Below the pieces are notes generated by a model. The model searched no databases. It was not told the origin of the DNA and saw nothing but the letters and a program-made list of their open reading frames with translations. Made by a program: the position numbers and the translations under genes. This document shows, piece after piece, positions 36,561 to 44,876 of a stretch of DNA of 64,000 nucleotides. Source of the DNA: Promethearchaeia archaeon (GTDB lineage Archaea > Asgardarchaeota > Lokiarchaeia > Sigyniarchaeales > SOKP01); contig JAHQWL010000088.1 in the NCBI GenBank assembly GCA_029856155.1, forward strand, positions 25,459 to 89,458, read 5' to 3'. The stretch's first letter is position 1; every line of letters begins with the position of its first letter.

Positions 36561-36634
36561 TGGGAAAGAGGGGATTTGAACCCCCGACCTCTTGGTCCCG
36601 GACCAAGTATCATACCAATCTAGACTACCTTCCC
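36561..36634 (-). tRNA. tRNA-Pro(CGG)
   Basis: The minus strand folds as a 74-base cloverleaf: acceptor GGGAAGG/CTTTCCC plus discriminator A; D arm GTCT...TGAT with A14, GG and A21; anticodon stem CTTGG/CCAAG around the loop TCCGGGA, giving anticodon CGG for proline; T arm GGGGG/CCCCT around TTCAAAT. The 3' CCA is not encoded and there is no intron. Position 33, before the anticodon, reads C rather than the near-universal T. The next gene downstream on this strand is the 7TM protein. Confidence 0.93.
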
Positions 36635-36680
36635 ATAGTAACTAAATACACTAAAAATAAGTAATTTAATTGAATAAAAC

Positions 36681-36696
36681 TTTAAATATATTTAAA
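36681..36696 (-). promoter_or_regulatory. AT palindrome, candidate TATA element for the tRNA-Pro gene
   Basis: A perfect 16-base palindrome, TTTAAATATATTTAAA, lies about 50 bases upstream of the mature 5' end of tRNA-Pro. It matches the AT-rich core of archaeal TATA boxes. The spacing would allow a short 5' leader removed by RNase P. In an AT-rich genome such matches occur by chance, so this is only a candidate. Confidence 0.3.
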
Positions 36697-36796
36697 ATCT
36701 CTAGAATTAATTTTCTTCTACATTAGGATTTTTTAAGCAATCTTACTGAATTTGATAATTATGGAAAATCATCATAAAACATCCAAGAAAATTTTC

Positions 36797-37075
36797 TTAA
36801 TCTTTTATTTTTTCTAAGATAGAGATGATTCGGTAAATTGTAGTGCGGGAGTGGAAGGGGATATTGGGATCTTGACTTAAATCACCAACCATATACATTA
36901 CATTGCTGGAAAGAACACCTGGGGTCTCATCTTCCCTATGTAATTCATTAATACCTCTTTGTGCGATTCTCTTTATATTCCTAGGTACACTACGGTCATT
37001 TATCATTCCATTTAAAAGATATTCAACATTTTCAAAGCCCTTTTTTTCTTCTTCAGTTAGTGTTCTTGGCATTGA
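36797..37075 (-). CDS. UPF0147 family protein
   Basis: A 92-residue helical protein matching the archaeal UPF0147 family: RTLTEEEKKGFENVEYLLNG, NDRSVPRNIKRIAQRGI and SSNVMYMVGDLSQDPNIPFH. The family is conserved across archaea; its function is not known to me. ATG at 37075 (MPRTLTEEE) matches the family start better than ATG at 37087. It stands alone between the tRNA and a gene-free stretch. Confidence 0.88.
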   Translation of the reverse strand, partial: SMPRTLTEEEKKGFENVEYLLNGMINDRSVPRNIKRIAQRGINELHREDETPGVLSSNVMYMVGDLSQDPNIPFHSRTTIYRIISILEKIKD

Positions 37076-37087
37076 AAAAATCACCAT

Positions 37088-37486
37088 ATAAAGTCTACAG
37101 CAGATTAATAAAATAGAAATTTAAAATGTAAAATATTTTTTAAAATATAATTTTTTTGATTTTAAAAGAATTATAGCAGAATCCTAATTCAAAATTTGTC
37201 TTTTAAATTTAGTATCGTATTATCTGAATTCATTAATTTGAGGCTAAAATTTATGAAATGAATCAATAACCTTATTTTTCAAACGTTTTCAGAAGTTAAT
37301 GAAATCGATTCTAATCCGAGTATTTGAACAATTAAAAGTTATTGTTGGAGTCTAAAAAAATTCCTAAGATAAAAAGCTTAAAAATAATGGTATCAATATC
37401 AAGTTTATATCTTATAATATGAGATTCAATCTAAATATGGATCTTAAATTATTAAAAAAAAAATAATATATAATGGGTGATAAATA
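37088..37486. other. Intergenic region, nothing recognised
   Basis: About 400 bases of AT-rich DNA between divergent UPF0147 and enoyl-CoA hydratase genes. No coding frame, RNA fold or strong repeat was recognised. It presumably holds promoters for both sides. Confidence 0.6.
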
Positions 37487-38329
37487 TTGACACTTTCACC
37501 ATATGAAGGATATAAATTTTTCCAAATGGAAAAGGATAAAGATGTATTAATTATAAAATTAAATCGACCTAAAGTAAATGCATTAAGCGAAAATGTTTTT
37601 GAAGAATTATTCAATATAGTTAAAACTGCAAATGTTGATACAGAAGTAATTTCTGTTGTTATAGCTAGCGCAAATCCAAAGCTTTTTACAGTAGGAGCAG
37701 ATATTAAAGAAATGATTAAAAAATATGGTAGAAAACCAAAAAAGGCTATTGATAATCTAAATTTAGGTCATTCCACACTTAATTTAATTGAAGACTCTCC
37801 AAAATGCTTTATAGTAGCATTCAAAGGTACATCTTATGGAGGAGGTATCGAACTAGCATGTGCGTGTGATATCAGAGTTGCTTCAGAAGATGCATATTTT
37901 GCTATGCCTGAAACAAGAATTGGGCTTGTTCCAGGATATGGAGGAACCCAACGACTTCCTCGTATTATTGGTTGGGGGCGAGCTAAAAAATTTATATTAA
38001 GTGGAGAGCCAATAGATGCTCAAGAAGCCTTCAGAATAGGTCTAATTGATGAAATTGTACCTAAAGGCAAAGAATTACAAAGAGCTTTGCATTATGCTCA
38101 TTCAATTGCACGGGGAGCTCCAATATCGGCAGCATTAACTAAGAAAGCTATAAATGAAGGTTTTAATATGAATTTAAAAGATGCGCTTGAGAAAGAAAAA
38201 GAGTGTTTTATGAGAAATATCAAAACCCAAATGTGGGAAGAGGGACTATGGGGTTTTATCAGAAAAAAACCTCCAGCATTCAAACGTATTGGGGAAATTG
38301 GATATCCCTTTGAAGATTATTTTGCTTAA
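37487..38329 (+). CDS. Enoyl-CoA hydratase/isomerase (crotonase) family protein
   Basis: A 280-residue crotonase-fold enzyme. VLIIKLNRPKVNALSENV opens the fold; the oxyanion-hole glycines are in FTVGADIKEM and YGGGIELACACDI. The two catalytic glutamates of hydratases are present, one in GGGIELA and one in MPETRIGLVPGYGGTQRL, so hydration of enoyl-CoA is more likely than a decarboxylase or isomerase role. Start is TTG after GGGTGATAAATA. It is isolated from other beta-oxidation genes here, although an acyl-CoA ligase lies about 10 kb away. Confidence 0.9.
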   Translation: MTLSPYEGYKFFQMEKDKDVLIIKLNRPKVNALSENVFEELFNIVKTANVDTEVISVVIASANPKLFTVGADIKEMIKKYGRKPKKAIDNLNLGHSTLNLIEDSPKCFIVAFKGTSYGGGIELACACDIRVASEDAYFAMPETRIGLVPGYGGTQRLPRIIGWGRAKKFILSGEPIDAQEAFRIGLIDEIVPKGKELQRALHYAHSIARGAPISAALTKKAINEGFNMNLKDALEKEKECFMRNIKTQMWEEGLWGFIRKKPPAFKRIGEIGYPFEDYFA

Positions 38330-38391
38330 AAGGGAATATTCTTCATATGAAAAAAAAAATCAAAAATTCATAATTTTTAATTTAATATAGA

Positions 38392-39003
38392 TTATACAAT
38401 TAATTCAATTTTTTTTCCGCAAAAACTACATTTTTTTAATTCTCTACTAAAAAATTCTCCACATTCATTACATTTTTGTAAATTTGCATCTATTATTTCT
38501 TTAGCTATACTTAAAAATGCTTCTTTTACATTTTGCCCTGTTTTTGATGAAGTAATAAAAATTTCTTTATTTGCTGTATATTTATCACAAAACTCCTTTG
38601 CTTCTTCTTTAGATACTTCTCTCTTATCTTTCAAATCAATCTTTGTAGCAATAAATGATTTAACAACATTTTTAGAAGCATTTTCATCGATAATCTTAAC
38701 CCAATTTTCTAAACCATATAATGATTTTTTATTGGTCATATCAAAAAGAATTAGAGCTGCTGTGGCTCCTTGTATATATGGAGGGAATAAAGTACGAAAT
38801 TTTTCTTCTCCTCCAAAATCCCAAATACTTAGGGTTATTGGTATTAACTTGGAATCATATTTTAATTCAATTGTTTTCTTCTTAAAATCGACACCAATAG
38901 TTTCCTTTAGAGTTTCAGAAAATATATTATCACAAAATCTTATTAATAGTGAACTTTTACCTACATTTTTATCCCCAGCTAAAACAATCTTAAATTTATA
39001 AAT
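38392..39003 (-). CDS. Small GTPase with C-terminal zinc ribbon, apparent ATT start
   Basis: The frame is open from 39006 to 38392 but has no ATG, GTG or TTG until the middle of the G domain. From ATT at 39003 it encodes YKFKIVLAGDKNVGKSSLL, the exact place where small GTPases begin. G1 is GDKNVGKSS (10-18), G3 WDFGGE (61-66, glutamate instead of the catalytic glutamine), G4 TKID (120-123) and G5 SSKTG (152-156). The C terminus (178-195) has CNEC and CSFC, a zinc ribbon. AGGGTGA lies seven bases before ATT, an ideal Shine-Dalgarno. Starting at the internal ATG (38739) would remove G1 and G3, so the full frame is the real gene or a gene whose ATG mutated. Confidence 0.8.
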   Translation of the reverse strand: MYKFKIVLAGDKNVGKSSLLIRFCDNIFSETLKETIGVDFKKKTIELKYDSKLIPITLSIWDFGGEEKFRTLFPPYIQGATAALILFDMTNKKSLYGLENWVKIIDENASKNVVKSFIATKIDLKDKREVSKEEAKEFCDKYTANKEIFITSSKTGQNVKEAFLSIAKEIIDANLQKCNECGEFFSRELKKCSFCGKKIELIV

Positions 39004-39010
39004 GATTTAA

Positions 39011-39017
39011 TCACCCT
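39011..39017 (-). promoter_or_regulatory. Shine-Dalgarno supporting an ATT start codon
   Basis: AGGGTGA on the minus strand is followed by seven bases and then ATT at 39003-39001 (or four bases and ATC at 39006-39004). An in-frame TAA lies at 39009-39007, so no start further upstream is possible. The same GGTGA-type element precedes other genes in this window. Confidence 0.6.
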
Positions 39018-39300
39018 TTAATTAATAATATAGAATTATAAGATAAAATCATAAATAAATTTAATAATTTTCATTACCTCTCTATACTTTCTTTAGGTTC
39101 AAGATTTCACTCATAAGTTGGACTTTTTAAAAGCTATTAGAAAATTTATACAAAAACTAGGAGATTAAATATTAGTTTTATTTGGCTTTTTTAATTTGCT
39201 AACTATCGCAAAGATTTTATTTGTTACGGCGTCTTTTACTCCAAAATAAACTTCATTTAAAAAAAATATTTAAAATATATCTATTTTTTTTATTAGAACT

Positions 39301-42213
39301 CTAATAGATTCCAAATTCACGGATTTCTCGCATTATTTCTGGAATTTTTTCTCCTAATTCAATAATTTGGCTTTGATATTTATTAAAATAATCGTTAAAT
39401 TTCTTATTCTTCCCTAGATCTATTTCTTTTACGAAATCATACGATATTTGTTGGATTGTGTCAAATGTGTTATTGAATTGTTCAGTAGATGCCATAAGTT
39501 TTTGATTTACTTCTTTACCTTGTTTCCTTACCATATTTCGTAATTTCCCACGGGGAATTCTTATTTTTTCTATTATAGTATCACATTCAAGGAGAAAATG
39601 ATAAGATATTTTTTTCTCTTCCTCATTAAGTCTTGCCTCCATTATTTCGGTTCTCCAAGTATTTATCCTTCCTCTAGCAAAAGTATCAAAATTGAGAGAG
39701 AGAGAATCAATGCCTTCTCTAACTAAAAATCGAAGGAATTCAGGGTCATCGCTAGGAGCTTGCCCACAAATTCCAACTTTTTTACCGTATTCATGAGCAG
39801 TTTTGATTAAATGACTTAAAGATCTTCTAATCGCTTCACTATTAGTAGTATATTTAAATTCTTTAGCTATTGGTATTAATTTAGAGCCATCTCTATCAAC
39901 CCCATATATTAATTGGGTCAAATCATTGCTTCCAATGCTAAATCCATCAAAATATTGGCAAAATAAATCTGCACAAATAATATTTGAGGGAATTTCAGCC
40001 ATAACATAGACTTTTAAATCATCTTCTCCTCGAATTAAACCTTCACTTTCCATTATTTCTATAATCTCTTTTCCTTCTTCTGGTGATCGACAAAATGGAA
40101 CCATTGGAATTATGTTTTTTAAGCCCCACTCCCGAGCTTTTTTGATAGCTCTTAATTCTAATATAAAGGCATGTTGGAAATCATCAGAAACATACCTTGA
40201 AGCACCTCTAAAACCCATCATTGGATTATTTTCTTCACCTTCGTATATCCAACCGCCTATTAAATTTGCGTATTCATTAGTTTTAAAATCTGAAAGTCTA
40301 ATTACGCATTCACCAATACTACCATCGGATAATATCTTCCATACTCCCGCAGCAATTGTAGCTATTCCTTCAGCCAATTTATCAATATAAAATTCTACTT
40401 TATCCTCATAACCGATTGTTAAAGTCCTTATTTTATCAAGAGTATGCTTTAATTGAAAAATTTCTTGATTAAACGGATCTTTATGATATAAATCGCTTTT
40501 TTTAATATTTTCAATCTTTTTTCTTTGATCTAGTAATATATCATATCTCATTACTAAAGCTTCAAAATCAATTAATGCGTTTGGATGAATTTGAGCTTCA
40601 TCATTGATTATAAATTCAAGACGGGCTAACCCTGTCCCGTCTGGATGCTTTCCTTGGCTTAATGCGCCTTTAGGGATTCCTAAATTCACTAGTACTCTCG
40701 TCTGAGTTCGTGGAAGTTTAGCAAATTCAATTGTATCAAAATCATATTCCACATCTTTTAACCAAATTCTTGGTTCCCCTTCGCTACAATCAATTGTTAT
40801 ATAATCAATTCCATCGCGCTGTTTCTCTTTCATAACCTGAACTATTTCATCAGCTCCGACAATTGATGAAATATTTAGCTCGCGAGATACAATTGCTGCA
40901 TGACAAGTAGGACCACCTCGTTCAGTAATGACCCCTCCCAGATTTTGCATATAAGATGTCCAATCGGGATTTGTTTCTTCTGTAATAAGAATGTCGCCTT
41001 CTCGTAATAAATGAGCGTCGTTAATTGATTCAATTATTTTTACTTTCCCATAACCTATTCTTCGTCCAATCGCGATTCCTGAGTTTTCTACCAATAGTCC
41101 ATCTTGGGTCAATTTAACAGGATCTTCAAGAAGATAGAAGATTTCTTCAACATCGCCTTTGATACTATGAACTGTTTCGGGGCGTGCTTGGACTATATAT
41201 ACTTTTTCATTGTTACCGACTGCAAATTCAATGTCCATCCTTCGACCGTAATGTTCTCTAATTTTTTGGGCATAATCTGCTAATATTAGGACCTCATTTT
41301 CTGTTAGACAATATTGCATCTGCTTTTTTTCGGGCACTTGAATCACTTCAGTTCCTATTTTTTCAGTGCCTTTTGTAAAAATCATCATTTTCTCTTTTTT
41401 AGCAAGTTCACGACGAATAATCCTTAGTTTTCTAGGATCATGTTTGAATACAATGAATTCATCCCCTTTTTCAACACCTTGTACTATTAATTCTCCTAAA
41501 CCCCAAGTTCCCCTAATAACAACTACGTTTGGATTACCCGAATCAGGGTCTTCAGTAAACATTACTCCAGAGGATTTAACACCGCCTAATCCGCCTGCCA
41601 TCTCTTGAACTCCTACTGAAAGTTTTACGGCAAAGTGATCGAATCCCGCCCTTTCGCGATACATTGTCGCTCTTGTAGTAAATACAGATGCCATGTCTTT
41701 TAAAATATATTCTAATATTTCTTTTTCACCCGATATATTCAGATGAGTATCTTGCTGCCCTGCAAAAGAAGCATCGGGTAAATCTTCAGCTGTAGCAGAA
41801 CTTCTGACAGCAAATGTAGACTCTTCACCAATCTTCTCAATCAATTTAGAATAAGCATGTAATATCTCATCCGCTAGAGAATCTGGAATTTTAGATTGTT
41901 CAATAACATATCGTATATTAGCGCAAAATTTATCTACTATCTCAACAGATTTTATATCTTCTGATTTCAATTCACTAGAAATCCTATTTATATCTCTTGC
42001 GATTAATTCTCGAAGTGAAATTTCTTTCTCTTTAATAGTATAATAATTTGTATCCAAGACGTAGTCAAAAGCTTTAGATGTAACAGCAAACCCAAGTGGA
42101 ACTGAAATCCCAAAACTCATCAATTCTCCGAGTGAAGCATTTTTCCCTCCTACCAGAGGTACATCTTGTACACGGACATCTTCAAAGAATTTAATATATT
42201 TATAATCGCTCAT
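39301..42213 (-). CDS. ppsA: Phosphoenolpyruvate synthase with extra C-terminal domain
   Basis: A 970-residue PEP synthase (pyruvate, water dikinase): pyruvate + ATP + water to PEP + AMP + phosphate, the entry to gluconeogenesis. The N-terminal ATP-grasp half begins KYIKFFEDVRVQDVPLVGGK; the phosphohistidine is H438 in GGPTCHAAIVSREL; the PEP-binding barrel includes GSNDLTQLIYGVDRDG and the active-site C816 in GICGQAPSDDP. Typical enzymes are about 760-820 residues. Here about 120 helical, charged residues follow the barrel (after RINTWRTEIMEA) and have no counterpart I recognise. Single gene with AT-rich flanks. Confidence 0.92.
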   Translation of the reverse strand: MSDYKYIKFFEDVRVQDVPLVGGKNASLGELMSFGISVPLGFAVTSKAFDYVLDTNYYTIKEKEISLRELIARDINRISSELKSEDIKSVEIVDKFCANIRYVIEQSKIPDSLADEILHAYSKLIEKIGEESTFAVRSSATAEDLPDASFAGQQDTHLNISGEKEILEYILKDMASVFTTRATMYRERAGFDHFAVKLSVGVQEMAGGLGGVKSSGVMFTEDPDSGNPNVVVIRGTWGLGELIVQGVEKGDEFIVFKHDPRKLRIIRRELAKKEKMMIFTKGTEKIGTEVIQVPEKKQMQYCLTENEVLILADYAQKIREHYGRRMDIEFAVGNNEKVYIVQARPETVHSIKGDVEEIFYLLEDPVKLTQDGLLVENSGIAIGRRIGYGKVKIIESINDAHLLREGDILITEETNPDWTSYMQNLGGVITERGGPTCHAAIVSRELNISSIVGADEIVQVMKEKQRDGIDYITIDCSEGEPRIWLKDVEYDFDTIEFAKLPRTQTRVLVNLGIPKGALSQGKHPDGTGLARLEFIINDEAQIHPNALIDFEALVMRYDILLDQRKKIENIKKSDLYHKDPFNQEIFQLKHTLDKIRTLTIGYEDKVEFYIDKLAEGIATIAAGVWKILSDGSIGECVIRLSDFKTNEYANLIGGWIYEGEENNPMMGFRGASRYVSDDFQHAFILELRAIKKAREWGLKNIIPMVPFCRSPEEGKEIIEIMESEGLIRGEDDLKVYVMAEIPSNIICADLFCQYFDGFSIGSNDLTQLIYGVDRDGSKLIPIAKEFKYTTNSEAIRRSLSHLIKTAHEYGKKVGICGQAPSDDPEFLRFLVREGIDSLSLNFDTFARGRINTWRTEIMEARLNEEEKKISYHFLLECDTIIEKIRIPRGKLRNMVRKQGKEVNQKLMASTEQFNNTFDTIQQISYDFVKEIDLGKNKKFNDYFNKYQSQIIELGEKIPEIMREIREFGIY

Positions 42214-42325
42214 TTTTAAGAGAAACCCTTAATCTATCTTAGTAATAAGATTTTCACTAAATAATAATTATTATTCTTCTGATTATAAATTAAACGTTAA
42301 TAAAAAAAGTAACGTCAAAAACCGA

Positions 42326-42844
42326 TTATTTTAGCTCTTTTTCAAAGACATCATAGTCCTGTGAAGTATACAAGCAAAAAAAAACTTCTTCAATTTGAGT
42401 ATTACCTTGTAAATAACCTTTTGTCGTTGAAATCATAATTTTTGCACATTTTTCTATTGGGTATCCAAAAATTCCCGTAGATATTGCTGGAAATGCAATT
42501 GTTTTAAGCTTATACTCATCCATCAATTTTAAACTATTGAATGTAGCATTTTTCAATTTCTCATCCTCATTACCTTCACCCATTCTTGGTCCTACAGCAT
42601 GAATAACATATTTAGCATTTAATTTGCCTCCAGTTGTGATAACTGCTCCCCCAATATAAGTACTCCCAATCTTATTACATTCTTCTTGAATTGTTGACCC
42701 ACCTTTTGCCCTAATAGCCCCAGCTACACCGCCACCAAGGATTAGATTTGCATTAGCAGCATTTACTATAGCATCTGTTTCTAGTTCGGTAATATCACCC
42801 TGAATTAAGCTAATAAATGAGTTTTTTACTTTCCATTCCTTCAT
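42326..42844 (-). CDS. Macro-domain protein (ADP-ribose binding/hydrolase)
   Basis: A 172-residue stand-alone macro domain of the MacroD/YmdB type. ITELETDAIVNAANANLILG at residues 19-38 contains the ADP-ribose adenine and distal-ribose residues; GGGVAGAIRAKGG is the catalytic loop; FPAISTGIFGYP binds the diphosphate. It likely removes ADP-ribose or O-acetyl-ADP-ribose. O-acetyl-ADP-ribose is a product of sirtuins rather than of the zinc deacetylase at 9451, so no link is drawn. It is about 55 bases from the YkgJ-type gene on the same strand. Confidence 0.92.
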   Translation of the reverse strand: MKEWKVKNSFISLIQGDITELETDAIVNAANANLILGGGVAGAIRAKGGSTIQEECNKIGSTYIGGAVITTGGKLNAKYVIHAVGPRMGEGNEDEKLKNATFNSLKLMDEYKLKTIAFPAISTGIFGYPIEKCAKIMISTTKGYLQGNTQIEEVFFCLYTSQDYDVFEKELK

Positions 42845-42898
42845 ATTGAAACCTTAATATTGATCTAAATAAAAAAATAATTAAATAAATGTATTTTA

Positions 42899-43615
42899 TT
42901 ATTCTTCATTACCTTTTTTAAAGATTTCATCGAGTTTTTGCCTGTCTTCATCAGACATCTTACTCATAGCCTCCATATTTTGCCGCATCAAATCCATCAT
43001 GATTTTTTGTGAAATCAATTGATTTAAGATAGGTATTGCAATCCGCATCCTTGTTAATTCATAATGCATAGTCTTCGCTGTTTCTCGCATCTCTTTTAAC
43101 TCATCTTTAGTCATGCCTTCTTCACCAATCCCGGGACAATCAGCATCAACAACAATAAAGTTTTTTCCATCAAATTCTAAAGGATATGTACGGCAACTTA
43201 AAGGACGGTGATCATAAACTAAGCATTTTTTTTCATCTTTATTATATAAAGGACATTTTACGTTAAGTAATTCTTCTATAGGTATACTTCCAAATGGATC
43301 CTTATTGGTTTTTTCCTCTTCTCCTTCCTTAGGGGGAGGTGCTAAAGGTTTTAGTATTAAATCAATACCTCCATCTGGTTTTTGATAGATACTTAAATAT
43401 GGCATAAAATTAGCAACAACCCCATTTCTAGCCCACATTTCTAAATCCCATAATGTTATAGGTATTGGTCCTCTCGCAGAACAACAATTATCACAACGAG
43501 TGCATTTAAAAGTAAACTTTGCTTTCGTTTTTTCTTCAGTATTTTCTTTTTCAGTAGATTCTTCTTCAATATCGTGTCCTTCAGAAGTTTGACTATTTTT
43601 TTCTTCTTCTGACAT
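42899..43615 (-). CDS. YkgJ-family cysteine-cluster protein
   Basis: A 238-residue protein. After an acidic, disordered first 30 residues, it has CTRCDNCCSARGPIPITLWD, then CPLYNKDEKKCLVYDHRPLS followed by CRTYPLEFDG, and DADCPGIG. These cysteines are the YkgJ (zinc- or iron-chelating domain) pattern. The C-terminal 60 residues are helical and Met-rich. The family's metal and function are uncertain. It probably forms a two-gene unit with the macro-domain gene. Confidence 0.85.
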   Translation of the reverse strand: MSEEEKNSQTSEGHDIEEESTEKENTEEKTKAKFTFKCTRCDNCCSARGPIPITLWDLEMWARNGVVANFMPYLSIYQKPDGGIDLILKPLAPPPKEGEEEKTNKDPFGSIPIEELLNVKCPLYNKDEKKCLVYDHRPLSCRTYPLEFDGKNFIVVDADCPGIGEEGMTKDELKEMRETAKTMHYELTRMRIAIPILNQLISQKIMMDLMRQNMEAMSKMSDEDRQKLDEIFKKGNEE

Positions 43616-43730
43616 TAAAATTCCACCATTATTTATTTTTATAAATTAATATATTAAATTGGTATGAAAAAAAAGAATATACCTTCGAAAAAAAATTTTA
43701 TTTTTATTTCAAATAAATATGTATGAATTT

Positions 43731-44330
43731 TTAAGAAGTCATAAACAATTTTTTCCTATCTAATAATCGTCCAAGATTAATCAATGCCGGTTCGATTATA
43801 ATTTCCTTACGAATACCTGTAAAAACTATTTTTCCTGTACTAAATATCAGAAAAACAGACTTTACGGGATTAAAAGAATTATATACCAAACCAGGAAAAA
43901 CCTCTGGTTCATAAATAGCATTTTCCAATACAGTAACTGCGAGATCTAAATTTATTTGTTTATAAAAGTTTGCAGTTCCTACAATGTTCACGATTTCTTG
44001 AACAATTAAACTTTCTTCTATAGAAATCTTAACATTTTCATTAAGTTTCAATATTAATAGCTTAATCACTAAATCGATTTGATTAAATAATTTTAAACCT
44101 GTTATAATTAGTTTTCCATTTCTAAAAATAATAGATACACATTTTGGGTACTTGAATCTTATAAAAAGTCCTGGAAAACGTTCTGGATTATACTCAGAGT
44201 TATTTATTTTTGCATTTATTTTTCTTAAAGCAAGATCTTCGCCTAAATTTAATGATATTTTAACAACAATATTTTGAATAGTATATGTCAGACTTTTTAT
44301 CTCATCTTCTGATTTTACATCAAGAACCAT
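43731..44330 (-). CDS. tbp: TATA-box-binding protein, divergent paralogue
   Basis: A 199-residue TBP saddle with its two imperfect repeats. Repeat 1 has NSEYNPERFPGLFIRF and IIFRNGKLIITGLK; repeat 2 has NAIYEPEVFPGLVYNS and LIFSTGKIVFTGIR. Phenylalanines that kink TATA DNA are kept in both. The N-terminal strand (IQNIVVKISLNLGEDLALRK) is recognisable but diverged, and the C terminus is unusual (LLDRKKLFMTS). Asgard genomes often carry more than one TBP; whether this is the main one or a specialised copy is not clear. Confidence 0.88.
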   Translation of the reverse strand: MVLDVKSEDEIKSLTYTIQNIVVKISLNLGEDLALRKINAKINNSEYNPERFPGLFIRFKYPKCVSIIFRNGKLIITGLKLFNQIDLVIKLLILKLNENVKISIEESLIVQEIVNIVGTANFYKQINLDLAVTVLENAIYEPEVFPGLVYNSFNPVKSVFLIFSTGKIVFTGIRKEIIIEPALINLGRLLDRKKLFMTS

Positions 44331-44642
44331 TAATGGACTCCTTAATATTTCTTGCTCTAATATATTTCCAATTAATTATTAAGGAGGCATTCTATTTAAC
44401 TCTACTTTTTCACCTTAATTTAAATGAAAATGTTTAATTTGTTTATTTCAGCTAATGTAGAACTTCTTTAAGAAAAAATTATTAAAAATCGTCAATAAAA
44501 CATAAAAAATAATCCATTGGAACAATTTAATAAAATTTAATAACAAATGAAATTAAAAAGGATTACGATTTAACCTTTCTAAAAAAGATTTTTAATAAAG
44601 ATTAATTTGATTTTTTATATTGATTTATTTAAATTATTTATC
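44331..44642. other. Intergenic region before the archaeosortase operon
   Basis: About 310 AT-rich bases between the TBP gene and the small membrane protein. A TTG at 44607 would extend that protein's frame by 12 residues. No RNA gene, repeat or other coding frame was recognised; it should contain the divergent promoters. Confidence 0.55.
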
Positions 44643-44876
44643 ATGAAGCGATTGATCTTAAAAAAAATATATATCTGGTTTTTGTTAACTATTAATTTAT
44701 TATTTGCATTTATTATCGGTTTATCAATTCCATTGTTAGAATCTGCCAGCTTTTTTAATCTTGGTTTTGTTATGATTCCATTATTAATAATTCTTAATTA
44801 TATAATAGTCGATAGGTTTCACTATTATCTGAAACATACAGATGAAGAAGGGGAAAATAAAAATGCGCAAATTTAA
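44643..44876 (+). CDS. Small two-helix membrane protein upstream of archaeosortase
   Basis: A 77-residue protein: basic N terminus (MKRLILKK), two membrane helices (IWFLLTINLLFAFIIGLSI and LGFVMIPLLIILNYIIV) and an acidic tail. It overlaps the start of the archaeosortase gene by 14 bases, so the two are translationally coupled. No family was recognised. It is likely a partner or stabiliser of the sortase. ATG at 44643 was chosen over the upstream TTG. Confidence 0.65.
   Translation: MKRLILKKIYIWFLLTINLLFAFIIGLSIPLLESASFFNLGFVMIPLLIILNYIIVDRFHYYLKHTDEEGENKNAQI

Noticed and set aside
39170..39265. Minus-strand frame reading EVYFGVKDAVTNKIFAIVSK, followed by a stop
   Set aside because: Protein-like but only about 30 codons, without a start or recognised family; not enough to call a gene or pseudogene.
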